Positions 17,118 through 26,149 are shown, counted from the stretch's first letter. The stretch is 64,000 bases of DNA from Pedobacter miscanthi (GCF_003315595.1 NZ_QNQU01000015.1:101345-165344), one strand, 5' to 3'. Translations and numbers: made by a program. The notes: generated by a model not told the origin, from the letters alone.

Positions 17118-17504
17118 TTAATTCAATTTATAAGGGGCGATTAACTGAAATTCGGGTATATCGACATCGAATTCCGAACCATCAATATCGCGTCTCATCA
17201 GGTAGGTACCTTTCATGCTACCCATATCGGTTTTGAGGTTGCAGCCTGAAACATATACATGTGTTTCGCCAGGTTGGATAATGGGTTGCAGGCCTACAAC
17301 GCCTTCTCCTTCTACTTCTCTTTTACTGGAGTTAGAATCGAATATTAACCACTGGCGACGCATCAACTGTACAGCATAATCAGAAAGATTGGAAATTTCT
17401 ACGCGATAAGCGAACATAAAGTGTTCATTGGCCGGATTTGAATATTCTGGCTGGTAAACGGTTTCTACTGAAACTTTAACCCCGTCTGTAATAGCTGTAA
17501 CCAT
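17118..17504 (-). CDS. apaG: ApaG/Co2+-Mg2+ efflux-type protein
   Basis: Small single-domain beta-sandwich protein of the ApaG (DUF525) family. E. coli mutants change cobalt resistance and diadenosine tetraphosphate levels, but the molecular role is not settled. The fold's conserved segments are visible: FAYRVEISN, LMRRQWLIFDS, EVEGEGVVGLQPIIQPGE and GSMKGTYLMR. ATG at 17504 gives 128 residues, the usual length. The frame extends to 17543, but the added residues are hydrophobic and overlap the end of dusB. It is 35 bp downstream of dusB on the same strand, so the two probably share a transcript. Confidence 0.93.
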   Translation of the reverse strand: MVTAITDGVKVSVETVYQPEYSNPANEHFMFAYRVEISNLSDYAVQLMRRQWLIFDSNSSKREVEGEGVVGLQPIIQPGETHVYVSGCNLKTDMGSMKGTYLMRRDIDGSEFDVDIPEFQLIAPYKLN

Positions 17505-17539
17505 GATGATAACGAATGTATGAAAAAACCTTTCAAAAA

Positions 17540-18547
17540 TCAAGCCATTACCCTGGTGGCGTCGTAGCTGGCAAATTTTTCTGCCACTTCTTCTAAAATG
17601 CTGTAAATGTTGTTGATATCCGGCTCGGCCACTAAGCGCATGCGGTAAGGTTTAAAATCAGGCAAGCCTTTAAAATAATTGGCGTAATGACGGCGCATTT
17701 CAAAAATACCTGTTTTAGGCCCTTTCCATTCAAGCGATTTATCCAGATGCGTACGGCATACTTCAATACGTTCATCAATAGTTGGTCCGGCGAGGTGTTC
17801 TCCGGTTTTGAAAAAATGTTTTATCTCGCGGAAAATCCATGGATAACCAATGGCTGCACGACCGATCATAATGCCATCTACCTCATACTCCATGCGCCAG
17901 TTGGCGGCTTTTTCAGGACTATCTACATCACCGTTCCCGAAAATCGGAATTTTAATACGTGGATTGCGTTTAATTTCACGAATTAAGCTCCAATCAGCCT
18001 CACCTTTGTAAAGCTGGGCCCTTGTTCTGCCATGGATGGTTAAAGCCTGGATGCCAACATCCTGAAGTCGCTCGGCAACTTCGTATACATTTTTGGTATT
18101 ATCGTCCCAGCCCAAGCGGGTTTTTACGGTCACGGGTAAATGCGAAGCCTTAACAACGGCATCGGTCATTTTTACCATTTTATCGATATCCTGAAGTAAG
18201 CTGGAGCCTGCACCTTTGCAAACCACATTTTTTACCGGACAGCCATAATTAATGTCAACCAAGTCTGGCCCGGCGGCAGAAGCAATTTCGGAAGCTTCGC
18301 GCATGTGTTCGATATCGCCACCAAAAATCTGGATGCCGATTGGTCTTTCGTATTCGAAAATATCAAGCTTTTGTAAGCTTTTTGCCGCATCACGAATTAA
18401 TCCTTCCGAAGAAATAAATTCGGTATACATCATATCAGCCCCGTTTTTTTTACATACATAACGGAACGGCGGATCACTCACATCCTCCATCGGAGCCAGT
18501 AATAACGGGAACTCACCTAAATCTATATTTCCTATCTTAACAGACAT
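17540..18547 (-). CDS. dusB: tRNA-dihydrouridine synthase
   Basis: FMN enzyme that reduces uridines of the tRNA D-loop to dihydrouridine with NADPH. It is a TIM barrel of 335 residues, with LAPMEDVSDPPFR at the N terminus (FMN binding), the catalytic cysteine C103 in NYGCPVKNV, KTRLGWDD, and the phosphate-binding GNGDVDSPE plus GIMIGRAAIG. The C-terminal helical domain recognises tRNA. It resembles DusB more than DusA or DusC. The promoter box TACCTTTG is on the minus strand at 18584-18577, 29 nt before the ATG. It appears to lead a dusB-apaG operon and is divergent from the CPBP protease gene. Confidence 0.95.
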   Translation of the reverse strand: MSVKIGNIDLGEFPLLLAPMEDVSDPPFRYVCKKNGADMMYTEFISSEGLIRDAAKSLQKLDIFEYERPIGIQIFGGDIEHMREASEIASAAGPDLVDINYGCPVKNVVCKGAGSSLLQDIDKMVKMTDAVVKASHLPVTVKTRLGWDDNTKNVYEVAERLQDVGIQALTIHGRTRAQLYKGEADWSLIREIKRNPRIKIPIFGNGDVDSPEKAANWRMEYEVDGIMIGRAAIGYPWIFREIKHFFKTGEHLAGPTIDERIEVCRTHLDKSLEWKGPKTGIFEMRRHYANYFKGLPDFKPYRMRLVAEPDINNIYSILEEVAEKFASYDATRVMA

Positions 18548-18576
18548 TTTCTATCTTCAACGATTAATAAAACATA

Positions 18577-18584
18577 CAAAGGTA
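18577..18584 (-). promoter_or_regulatory. dusB promoter -7 box
   Basis: TACCTTTG on the minus strand fits TAnnTTTG and leaves a leader of about 25 nt before the dusB ATG. It lies within the 43-bp divergent gap just before the CPBP gene start. Confidence 0.6.
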
Positions 18585-18590
18585 CAAATA

Positions 18591-19517
18591 ATGAATTTTG
18601 TAACACCTAACAAGGAGGAAATCAATCCTTTCTTGCAATTACTTTTACTTTTATTTTACGCAGTTGTCGGCGGAGTTGTGTTCGGGCTTTTGGCTATTGT
18701 TATCGTTCTGATGATGTATGGGCTGGGGATTGTGAGTCATTTAGACCTGGTTTTAAGTGGCGATGCAAAATATATAGATGGTTTAAAAGTGATCCAGATA
18801 TTAAGTTCGATAGGTACATTTATTTTGCCCCCGATGGTTCTGGCCTGGACAGAAAGACAAAAGGTTAACCAATTTTACAACTTCAAACGGCCTAAATTTA
18901 CCATGATTGTAATCGTTTTAGCAATTATGATTGTGAGTATGCCTTTTATGGAATGGACGGTTATCTGGAATCAAAAGATGGTTTTGCCCGACTTTTTAAA
19001 GCGAATTGAGGAGTGGATGAAAGAAAAGGAAGCCATTGCAGCAAAAATGACCATGCAGTTGATTACTGTGCGCAGTAACTTCGATTTTATTGTAAACCTG
19101 ATCATGATTGCAGTTATACCAGCCATTGGCGAAGAACTAACGTTTCGTGGTGGTGTTCAGCGGTCGTTGAACCGTGCTTTCGGAAATCCACACCTGGCTA
19201 TCTGGTTATGTGCCATTATTTTTAGTGCCATACATGTTCAATTTTATGGTTTTATACCGCGGATGCTTTTAGGAGCGGGCTTTGGTTATTTATATTATTA
19301 CAGCGGAAGCATCTGGTATGCCATGCTGGCCCATTTTATAAATAATGCTTATGCGGTTTGTGCGGCATTTTATATGCAAAAACACAATATGCCGCTCGAT
19401 AAAGCTGACGAGCCGATCGGTTTTGCATGGTATGGCTATTTAATTAGTGCAATAATTACCATAGCTTTGTTTAAATTTTTTAAAGATAGCGCAACACGTG
19501 AGCGAAAATTGGGTTAA
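18591..19517 (+). CDS. CPBP family intramembrane glutamic endopeptidase
   Basis: Polytopic membrane protease of the CPBP (CAAX protease and bacteriocin-processing, formerly Abi) family. The catalytic motifs are present: E181-E182-xxx-R186 (GEELTFRGG), H215 in FSAIHVQFYG, and H248 with N251 or N252 in LAHFINNAY. About seven hydrophobic segments span the 308 residues. Bacterial members have varied or unknown substrates. The gene is followed by an overlapping DUF2007 gene (20-bp overlap) and cdsA, which suggests one transcript for envelope functions. ATG at 18591 is the only start before the first hydrophobic region. Confidence 0.9.
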   Translation: MNFVTPNKEEINPFLQLLLLLFYAVVGGVVFGLLAIVIVLMMYGLGIVSHLDLVLSGDAKYIDGLKVIQILSSIGTFILPPMVLAWTERQKVNQFYNFKRPKFTMIVIVLAIMIVSMPFMEWTVIWNQKMVLPDFLKRIEEWMKEKEAIAAKMTMQLITVRSNFDFIVNLIMIAVIPAIGEELTFRGGVQRSLNRAFGNPHLAIWLCAIIFSAIHVQFYGFIPRMLLGAGFGYLYYYSGSIWYAMLAHFINNAYAVCAAFYMQKHNMPLDKADEPIGFAWYGYLISAIITIALFKFFKDSATRERKLG

Positions 19518-19704
19518 AGTATATACCACCAGCGATGCCTTTGCGGCCGAGGTATTAAAACAGGGATTAACAGAAGCGGGCATCCCGGCAGTTACGATAA
19601 ATAAACAGCTCTCGGCATATAATATTGGCGAAATAAATGTTTTGGTAAATAAGGTCGATTTCGATAAGGCCATAGAATATATCGTTGAAAACGAAATTGA
19701 GTAA
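19498..19704 (+). CDS. DUF2007 domain protein
   Basis: A 68-residue single-domain protein with the DUF2007 (PII-like 'putative signal transducing') pattern: the opening WVKVYTTSDAFAAEVLKQGL, then AGIPAVTINKQ and GEINVLVNKVDFDKAIEYI. Its GTG start at 19498 lies 20 bp inside the end of the CPBP protease gene, in another frame, implying coupled translation. cdsA follows after 47 bp. The role is unknown. Confidence 0.82.
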   Translation: MSENWVKVYTTSDAFAAEVLKQGLTEAGIPAVTINKQLSAYNIGEINVLVNKVDFDKAIEYIVENEIE

Positions 19705-19751
19705 CAGGTTATACATTATCCATTTTACATCTCCCATCTTACATTTTTAGC

Positions 19752-20561
19752 ATGAAAACCAGGGCAATAACCGCTTTCTTTTTTACCATCGTAATGCTTG
19801 GCTCTATCCTTTTGGGGAGTTATACATTTACTGTTTTCTATCTTGTACTGAGTGTTTTATCCCTGTTCGAGTTTTATAAGCTGATAAAAAATTCTGGTAT
19901 CCGTCCGCACCGCAATATCGGGATAATGGCAGGGGCCTTGATCTTTTTAATGGCTGCAGGGTTACATTATCTAAAATATGATGTGAAATACCTGTTGCTT
20001 TGCATCCCCTTGATTTTCTCGGTTTTTATTACCGAATTGTATAAGAAAAACAAAATTCCTTTTGCCAATATCTCTTATACATTTGTTGGCTTTGTTTATG
20101 TAACCATTCCTTTTTGCTTTTTTCATGCTTTGGGGTTTTTGCATAGCTGGAACGAATATAATTTTCATTATCCTTTAGCTTTTTTGCTGATGCTTTGGGC
20201 TAATGATACAGGCGCCTACCTTTTTGGCGTAAAATATGGTAAACGAAAATTATTCGAACGCCATTCGCCAAAGAAAAGCTGGGAAGGTTTTTTCGGAGGA
20301 ATGTTTACCAGTGTACTGGTTGCTTTTGGCTTATCGTTCTGGTTTACCGAAAGTCCGGCCTGGGTATGGGCTGGCATGGCTTTGTTGATTGCGAACTTCG
20401 GAACTTTGGGCGATCTGGTAGAATCGATGCTTAAACGAAGTCTTGATACGAAAGACAGCGGAGGTTTATTGCCTGGGCATGGTGGTTTATTGGATCGTTT
20501 TGATGGTTTGTTACTGGCTGCACCGGTAGTTTATGCGTATTTGTATTTGATTTTATATTGA
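19752..20561 (+). CDS. cdsA: Phosphatidate cytidylyltransferase
   Basis: Makes CDP-diacylglycerol from CTP and phosphatidate, the branch point of phospholipid synthesis, in the inner membrane. The 269 residues contain about eight transmembrane helices. The family signature is near the C terminus: SMLKRSLDTKDSGGLLPGHG followed by LLDRFDG, with the metal-binding acids and the lysine-rich loop. HSPKKSWEGFFGG is also typical. Phosphatidylserine decarboxylase (psd), which acts two steps later, is encoded 37 kb away at 57532; phosphatidylserine synthase is not in the window. The gene is last in the CPBP-DUF2007-cdsA row and ends just before the repeat array. Confidence 0.96.
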   Translation: MKTRAITAFFFTIVMLGSILLGSYTFTVFYLVLSVLSLFEFYKLIKNSGIRPHRNIGIMAGALIFLMAAGLHYLKYDVKYLLLCIPLIFSVFITELYKKNKIPFANISYTFVGFVYVTIPFCFFHALGFLHSWNEYNFHYPLAFLLMLWANDTGAYLFGVKYGKRKLFERHSPKKSWEGFFGGMFTSVLVAFGLSFWFTESPAWVWAGMALLIANFGTLGDLVESMLKRSLDTKDSGGLLPGHGGLLDRFDGLLLAAPVVYAYLYLILY

Positions 20562-20622
20562 GAGCATTAAAGTTGACCACAAAGGCACGAAGGCACAAAG
20601 TGATTTTAATATTTTAGCAGAA

Positions 20623-21318
20623 ATTAAACAGAAGTAGCTACCACATCGTAATCTCTTTCTACCTGATCACCTATCGTCCTCGTTTGTAACGAGGATGGAT
20701 GAGGTTCACATTTTTAATGTGGTTTGTGTATTAGCTATGCAATCGCTATTCTCGCTAATCCTCGTTACAAACGAGGACTATAATTCTTTAAAATATATTA
20801 AACAGAAGTAGCTACCACATCGTAATCTCTTTCTACCTGTTCACCTATCGTCCTCGTTTGTAACGAGGATGGATGAGGTTCACATTTTTAATGTGGTTTG
20901 TGTATTAGCTATGCAATCGCTATTCTCGCTAATCCTCGTTACAAACGAGGACTATAATTCTTTAAAATATATTAAACAGAAGTAGCTACCACATCGTAAT
21001 CTCTTTCTACCTGTTCACCTATCGTCCTCGTTTGTAACGAGGATGGATGAGGTTCACATTTTTAATGTGGTTTGTGTATTAGCTATGCAATCGCTATTCT
21101 CGCTAATCCTCGTTACAAACGAGGACTATAATTCTTTAAAATATATTAAACAGAAGTAGCTACCACATCGTAATCTCTTTCTACCTGTTCACCTATCGTC
21201 CTCGTTTGTAACGAGGATGGATGAGGTTCACATTTTTAATGTGGTTTGTGTTATTAGCGGTGCAATCGCTATTCTCGCTAATCCTCGTTACAAATGAGGA
21301 CTATAATTCTTCAAATAT
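20623..21318. repeat. Four 174-bp tandem repeats carrying gene-tail copies and large palindromes
   Basis: Units start at 20623, 20797, 20971 and 21145, each exactly 174 bp; the first three are nearly identical, and the fourth differs at its end next to the gene. Each unit begins with about 50 bp that resemble the 3' end of the adjacent methyltransferase gene (minus strand), reading GEQVERDYDVVATSV-stop against GEHVDREYYVVAASV-stop in the gene. The unit then has GTCCTCGTTTGTAACGAGGA and its reverse complement about 60 bp further on. Between those arms are the small hairpin CACATTTTTAATGTG and a TTAGC/GCTAA pair. The 174-bp period continues into the gene itself at 21319. The bases before the array (20562-20622) hold the short repeat CACAAAGGCACGAAGGCACA. 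Confidence 0.95.
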
Positions 21319-21319
21319 A

Positions 21320-21985
21320 TTAAACCGAAGCAGCTACCACATAATATTCTCTATCTACGTGCTCGCCTGTTTTGCTTTGTACCTGTTCTAGTTTTTTAAT
21401 GGTATTTTTGATTATAAAATCTGCATCTTCTAACAATCGCTTTACTTTTTCTACTTCATAAAGCGTGAAACCGTAAGGAGTAAAAGGGAGGTTTTGCATA
21501 AAGGTTTTATCTGCAAAGCATAGGGCAAAAGTTCCGTTTGGTTTTAAAGTGCGTCTGATTTCTTTAAGGTACTCGCCTGGGTTCGGCCAGAAATAGATCG
21601 TATTTACCGTAAAAATTTTATCGAACTGATTGTTCTCAAAGGGCAGGTTATTACCATCTGTTAGATTAAAATGAACGATACCTTTATCAATAAAGTGCTG
21701 ATTGATTTTCTCCGCTTCTGTAATAATGGTTTCCGAAATATCAGCACCGTAGTACCTCAGGTTTTCAGCTTTTGACAGTAATTGAGCAATGTGCCCGCCA
21801 TTGCCATGACCGATTTCTAAAACGGAATCGTTGTCCTGAAGATTTAAGGCATCGATAGCAGAACTGGTCATTCCAACGTTGCTGGCATGCATCATCTCCC
21901 CTGTTTTAATGCCATGTTCACCTTCAGGGCAACTTAATTGCCTTGCAATATTTTTTAAATCTGCTTCTGAATGTTGATGCTCCAT
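21320..21985 (-). CDS. Class I SAM-dependent methyltransferase
   Basis: Small-molecule type methyltransferase (Methyltransf_11 fold), 221 residues. Motif I is VLEIGHGNGGHIAQL, motif II ends YYGADIS, and motif III/IV is FNLTDGNNLPFENNQFDKIFTVNTIYFWPNP, followed by LKEIRRTLKPNGTFALCF. The substrate is not predictable. ATG at 21985 was chosen over an upstream TTG at 21991, as a TAAATTTG box ends only three bases upstream, suggesting a leaderless mRNA. The C-terminal residues (from GEHVDREYY) are the sequence that recurs, diverged, four times in the downstream tandem array. Confidence 0.88.
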   Translation of the reverse strand: MEHQHSEADLKNIARQLSCPEGEHGIKTGEMMHASNVGMTSSAIDALNLQDNDSVLEIGHGNGGHIAQLLSKAENLRYYGADISETIITEAEKINQHFIDKGIVHFNLTDGNNLPFENNQFDKIFTVNTIYFWPNPGEYLKEIRRTLKPNGTFALCFADKTFMQNLPFTPYGFTLYEVEKVKRLLEDADFIIKNTIKKLEQVQSKTGEHVDREYYVVAASV

Positions 21986-21988
21986 GAT

Positions 21989-21996
21989 CAAATTTA
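21989..21996 (-). promoter_or_regulatory. Methyltransferase promoter -7 box, adjacent to the start codon
   Basis: TAAATTTG on the minus strand fits TAnnTTTG. Only three bases separate it from the ATG at 21985, so transcription should start at or within the start codon. Confidence 0.5.
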
Positions 21997-22046
21997 AAGA
22001 TTTAAACCTGATGATTTTTACATCATTTCGCTTAGAGTTTATAAAA

Positions 22047-22433
22047 TTATTTGATCACCTGTACCGGTTTTTTATTTTCATCAATGGCCACAAAAGTAAA
22101 ATCGCCATGTACGGCAAGTTCCCGTCCTTCGGCATACATTTGCTCGATATAAATCTCTACATTAACCTTTAAACTGGTATTCCCAACATGGTTAACCTTA
22201 CCGATCAGTTCTACAATTGTTCCTGCAGGGATCGGTTTTTTAAAATCTATCCTGTCGCTGCTTACCGTTACCATAATCTGGCGGCTAAAACGTGTGGCGG
22301 TAATAAAAGCAACCTCGTCCATTAAATGCATGGCTGTACCACCAAAAAGGGTATCGTAATGATTGGTTGTATTAGGGAAAACAGCTTTAAAAATACTGGT
22401 TTTTGAGTTTTCGATTCTTTCTTCTAAGGTCAT
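22047..22433 (-). CDS. Acyl-CoA thioesterase (hotdog fold)
   Basis: Single hotdog-domain thioesterase of 128 residues, close to the YciA/BFIT type that hydrolyses acyl-CoA. The conserved entry HYDTLFGGTAMHLMDEVAFITATRF carries the catalytic acid and the helix of the fold; VTVSSDRIDFKKPIPAG is the second family motif. The substrate chain length is unknown. A near-consensus box TATATTTA ends four bases before its ATG on the minus strand (22445-22438), another case of a promoter close to the start. The methyltransferase gene follows after 61 bp but has its own promoter box. Confidence 0.9.
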   Translation of the reverse strand: MTLEERIENSKTSIFKAVFPNTTNHYDTLFGGTAMHLMDEVAFITATRFSRQIMVTVSSDRIDFKKPIPAGTIVELIGKVNHVGNTSLKVNVEIYIEQMYAEGRELAVHGDFTFVAIDENKKPVQVIK

Positions 22434-22556
22434 GGGCTAAATATAGGTGCTCTAAAAAGTATTGACAAATTTCCTGGAATAATATTTAATTAGGGTGTAC
22501 ATATAAACTACTTGTAACAAATTTACAGCAAGCCGTTTTTGAAGCCGATTGTCTGT

Positions 22557-22564
22557 TATATTTG
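22557..22564 (+). promoter_or_regulatory. M14 peptidase promoter -7 box
   Basis: TATATTTG fits TAnnTTTG and leaves a leader of about 18 nt before the ATG at 22587. Confidence 0.55.
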
Positions 22565-22586
22565 ATTACCAACTAAACTCCTTATT

Positions 22587-25283
22587 ATGATAAAAAACTA
22601 CTTTAGAGGGCTTTGTATCGCTTTTTTAATGGTAAATAGCTATGCAGTGCTGGCGCAGGAGGTACCCACGCCAAAATCGCACTTTGGTTTCGATATCGGC
22701 GACGATTATCAACTGGCCAATTACACGCAAACAGAAGCTTATTTTAAAAAACTGGCGGCCAGCTCTAACCGTGTTAAACTGGTTGATATCGGTAAAACCG
22801 AAGAAGGCAGAAGCCAATATATGCTCATTGTTTCTTCACCCGAAAACCTTAAAAAATTAGACCGCTACAAAGAAATTTCACAACAATTGGCACACGCCGA
22901 AATTACCCCTGAGCAAGCTAAAGCTCTTGCACAGGAAGGTAAAGCAGTAGTGTGGATTGATGGCGGCCTGCACGCAAATGAGGTGGTAGGAGCACATCAG
23001 CTGATAGAAACTGTTTATGAATTTGCTTCAAAAACAGATGCCGAAACCTTGCGTATTTTAGACAATGTAATTATTTTATTTACACATGCTAACCCTGATG
23101 GGCAGGAACTGGTGAGTAATTGGTACATGAGGGATAAAGATCCGAAGAAAAGAACCACATCCGGACTGCCGGTTTTGTATGAGAAATATGCCGGGCATGA
23201 TAATAACCGCGATTTCTTTATGCTAAACCTTAAAGAAACACAAAATATCGGCCGTCAGCTTTTTGTAGAGTGGATCCCGCAGATTATGTATAACCACCAT
23301 CAGGCTGGTCCGGCCGGAACGGTTGTGGCTGGTCCGCCTTACCGCGACCCTTTTAATTATGTTTTTGATCCAACGATATTAACCAGTTTAGATGCCGTTG
23401 GTGCGGCCATGCACAACAGGATGAACGTAGAAAACAAACCTGGTTATACCCAACGCGGAGGTTCGGTTTACTCTACCTGGTACAATGGCGGATTAAGAAC
23501 CACAACTTATTTTCATAATATGGTTGGGCTTTTAACCGAAATTATTGGTAACCCTACCCCATCCGAAATTCCTTTGGTTCCTTCGCGTTTATTGCCGAGC
23601 GGCGATTCGCCAAACCCCATTACACCCAGAAAATGGTATTTTAAAAACTCGATCGATTATTCGGTTTCTTTAAACTATGCGGTTTTAAGCTATGCACAGC
23701 GTTACCGCGACGAGTTGTTGTATAACATTTACCAGATGGGCCGGAATTCGATCGAAAGAGGTAAAAAAGATACCTGGTCTTTCTCACCAAAGAAAATTGA
23801 AGCCATTAACAATGCCGCGAAAGGCGAAAAAGGAACTTCTGTTGCCGGTGGTGATGCCGATTTTGGGCCAAGAAGGCAGATCAGCATGAAAGCTTTTGAT
23901 ACCGTAATGAAAGCGCCTGCAAACCGGGATCCACGCGGCTATATTTTAAGTGCCGATCAACCTGATTTTAATTCGGCCATCAAATTTTTAAATGCATTGA
24001 TCAGAACCGGTATCGTCGTACAAAAAGCAAGTGCTGCCTTTACAGTTGCAGGTAAAAATTATCCGGCCGGAAGTTATGTGGTAAAAACCGATCAGGCTTT
24101 CCGTCCGCATGTTCTGGATATGTTCGAACCACAAGACCATCCAAATGATTTTAAATACGAAGGTGGTGCACCAATTCCACCTTATGACGCTGCCGGATGG
24201 ACTTTGGCATACCTGATGGATGTAAAGTTCGATCGTATTCTGGATGATTTTTCTGGTCCGTTTACAAAAACACCCTATGGAGAATTGCTAAAACCTGAGA
24301 ATAAACTGCCAGGCGGATCGGGCTACGTATTAAGTGCTGCACAGAACGATTCTTATACTGCGGTTAATGATTTATTGAAAAACAAAGTTGAAGTATACCG
24401 CTCAACCGAAAATGGGGATTTTTATGTTTCTTCAGCCGGAAAATCAGTTTTGGAAAAAGCAAACATCAAGCTAAAAACAGCATCTGCCCCTAAAAATAAA
24501 ATTAAGGTATCTTCAGCCAGAATTGCCCTTTGGGATACTTACGGAGGTTCTATGGCATCAGGTTGGGTTCGTTTTTTAATGGAACAGTACCACTATAATA
24601 CTACGGTAATTTATCCTCAGGATATTGATGCCGGCAACTTAAAATCAAAATTTGATGTAATTGTTTTTGTGGGTGGCGCAATTCCATCGGTTCAGGGAGG
24701 AGGTGCCGGAAACCGGTCTTTCGGTCCAAAGGCAGATGAAATTCCTCAGGAATTTAGAAACCGTTTGGGTCGTATTACAGCTGATAAATCCATTCCGGAG
24801 TTGAAGAAGTTTTTAGAAGCTGGCGGTAATATTGTAACCATCGGCAGCAGTACTAATCTGGCTTATCACTTAAACTTGCCGGTGCGTAATGCAATGGTTG
24901 AAATTATAAATGGTGAAGAAAAAAGATTGCCTGCCGAAAAATATTATGTGCCAGGAAGTGTGTTAAATGTAGGTGTAGATACCGTCTTACCAACAAACTG
25001 GGGAATGGAAAAAGAAGCCGATGTTTATTTCGATAATAGCCCGGTTTTTAAGCTCACAGGCGACGCGATTGCTTCGGGTAAGGTTAAACCTTTAATGTGG
25101 TTCGAAAATGCCACACCACTGCGCAGTGGCTGGGCCTGGGGCCAGGCTTACCTGCAGGATGGAGTAACGGCCTTTGAAGCAAAGGTTGGCAAAGGTAAGT
25201 TGCTTGCTTTCGGACCGGAAATAGCTTTCAGGGCGCAAACACATGGTACTTTTAAGTTGATATTTAATCAGTTGTATAAATAA
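22587..25283 (+). CDS. Secreted M14 family zinc carboxypeptidase
   Basis: Exported peptidase of 898 residues. A signal peptide (residues 1-23) ends with VLAQ. The M14 domain (about 35-370) has H129 and E132 in GGLHANEVVGAH, and a third histidine at H237 or H238 in MYNHHQAG; the catalytic glutamate is likely in GLLTEIIGNP. NPDGQELV is typical of the metal-site strand. The C-terminal half (about 480-898) is long and includes a segment like a class I amidotransferase fold (RIALWDTYGGSMASGWVRFL, then VIVFVGGAIPS and GGNIVTIGSST), as in other large Bacteroidota M14 proteins. Substrate is unknown; peptidoglycan or exogenous peptides are options. It has its own promoter and a strong terminator. Confidence 0.92.
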   Translation: MIKNYFRGLCIAFLMVNSYAVLAQEVPTPKSHFGFDIGDDYQLANYTQTEAYFKKLAASSNRVKLVDIGKTEEGRSQYMLIVSSPENLKKLDRYKEISQQLAHAEITPEQAKALAQEGKAVVWIDGGLHANEVVGAHQLIETVYEFASKTDAETLRILDNVIILFTHANPDGQELVSNWYMRDKDPKKRTTSGLPVLYEKYAGHDNNRDFFMLNLKETQNIGRQLFVEWIPQIMYNHHQAGPAGTVVAGPPYRDPFNYVFDPTILTSLDAVGAAMHNRMNVENKPGYTQRGGSVYSTWYNGGLRTTTYFHNMVGLLTEIIGNPTPSEIPLVPSRLLPSGDSPNPITPRKWYFKNSIDYSVSLNYAVLSYAQRYRDELLYNIYQMGRNSIERGKKDTWSFSPKKIEAINNAAKGEKGTSVAGGDADFGPRRQISMKAFDTVMKAPANRDPRGYILSADQPDFNSAIKFLNALIRTGIVVQKASAAFTVAGKNYPAGSYVVKTDQAFRPHVLDMFEPQDHPNDFKYEGGAPIPPYDAAGWTLAYLMDVKFDRILDDFSGPFTKTPYGELLKPENKLPGGSGYVLSAAQNDSYTAVNDLLKNKVEVYRSTENGDFYVSSAGKSVLEKANIKLKTASAPKNKIKVSSARIALWDTYGGSMASGWVRFLMEQYHYNTTVIYPQDIDAGNLKSKFDVIVFVGGAIPSVQGGGAGNRSFGPKADEIPQEFRNRLGRITADKSIPELKKFLEAGGNIVTIGSSTNLAYHLNLPVRNAMVEIINGEEKRLPAEKYYVPGSVLNVGVDTVLPTNWGMEKEADVYFDNSPVFKLTGDAIASGKVKPLMWFENATPLRSGWAWGQAYLQDGVTAFEAKVGKGKLLAFGPEIAFRAQTHGTFKLIFNQLYK

Positions 25284-25328
25284 TTTAACCGATTACTGTT
25301 TAGTCTCAGGATGACGATTGATATGAGA

Positions 25329-25359
25329 AGCCACTATCCAAAACGATAGTGGCTTTTTA
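25329..25359 (+). terminator. Terminator of the M14 peptidase gene
   Basis: A perfect 10-bp stem AGCCACTATC/GATAGTGGCT with a 6-nt loop, followed by TTTT. Confidence 0.85.
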
Positions 25360-25392
25360 CTTTAGCCTTACTATCGCCAATTATAATCACCT

Positions 25393-25400
25393 TAATTTTG
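25393..25400 (+). promoter_or_regulatory. frnE promoter -7 box, adjacent to the start codon
   Basis: TAATTTTG fits TAnnTTTG and ends four bases before the ATG at 25405. A leaderless mRNA is predicted. Confidence 0.55.
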
Positions 25401-25404
25401 TATT

Positions 25405-26121
25405 ATGAAAGTAGAAATCTGGTCGGACGTAATGTGTCCGTTTTGCTATATCGGGAAAAGACATTTCGAACAGGCGATTGAAAAACTGCCCTTCAAAAAT
25501 GAAATTGAAATCGATTGGAAGAGTTTTCAGCTCAACCCTGAGTACCACAATACCAATAACGAAACGGTATACGATTATCTTTCGAGAAGTAAAGGAATGC
25601 CAGTTGAGCAGGCGAAACAAATGACCAAACAAGTAGTTGATATGGCCGCAAATGCTGGTTTAGCTCTTGATTTTGACACCAACATCCCTGCAAATACTTT
25701 TAATGCACACCGCTTGATCCATTTAGCAGCAAAACATGGTCTTCAGGATTTAGCCGAAGAAAAACTGTTTGAAGCTCATTTTGTGAACAGCAAAAATATT
25801 GGAGAAACCGATGTTTTGGTTGATCTTGCTGCGGAAATTGGTTTGGATAAAGATGAAGCAACAGCTATTTTAAATGGCGATGAATTTGCCGAAGCCGTTC
25901 GTTACGATATTTATGAAAGCCAGAATTTAGGCATCCGTGGGGTACCTTATTTTGTAATGGACCGTAAATACGGTGTTTCTGGCGCCCAACCTGTTCAGGC
26001 TTTTACTGATGCGCTTACACAAAGTTTTACGGAATGGAAAGAAGCCCAAACGAAAACCACACTTACCTCATTAAATAAAAATAATGATGCGGTTTGTGAT
26101 GAGAATGGTTGTGAGATATAG
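25405..26121 (+). CDS. DsbA family oxidoreductase, FrnE-like
   Basis: Cytoplasmic thioredoxin-fold oxidoreductase of 238 residues without a signal peptide. The active site is CPFC in SDVMCPFCYIGK, and the cis-proline loop is RGVPYFVMDR. The all-helical insertion of the DsbA fold spans about residues 65-165. At the extreme C terminus CDENGC makes a CX4C pair; the Deinococcus FrnE is known to have both a CXXC and a C-terminal CX4C motif, so the match is close. The likely role is thiol redox handling under stress, by homology. It has its own near-start promoter. The DUF3820 gene is convergent beyond a repeat-filled gap. Confidence 0.9.
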   Translation: MKVEIWSDVMCPFCYIGKRHFEQAIEKLPFKNEIEIDWKSFQLNPEYHNTNNETVYDYLSRSKGMPVEQAKQMTKQVVDMAANAGLALDFDTNIPANTFNAHRLIHLAAKHGLQDLAEEKLFEAHFVNSKNIGETDVLVDLAAEIGLDKDEATAILNGDEFAEAVRYDIYESQNLGIRGVPYFVMDRKYGVSGAQPVQAFTDALTQSFTEWKEAQTKTTLTSLNKNNDAVCDENGCEI

Positions 26122-26149
26122 AATTTTCTAAGGCCGTCCCTTAAAATAT

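Noticed and set aside
20623..21318. CRISPR array
   Set aside because: The repeats are 174 bp, directly adjoining, with no unique spacers and no cas genes.
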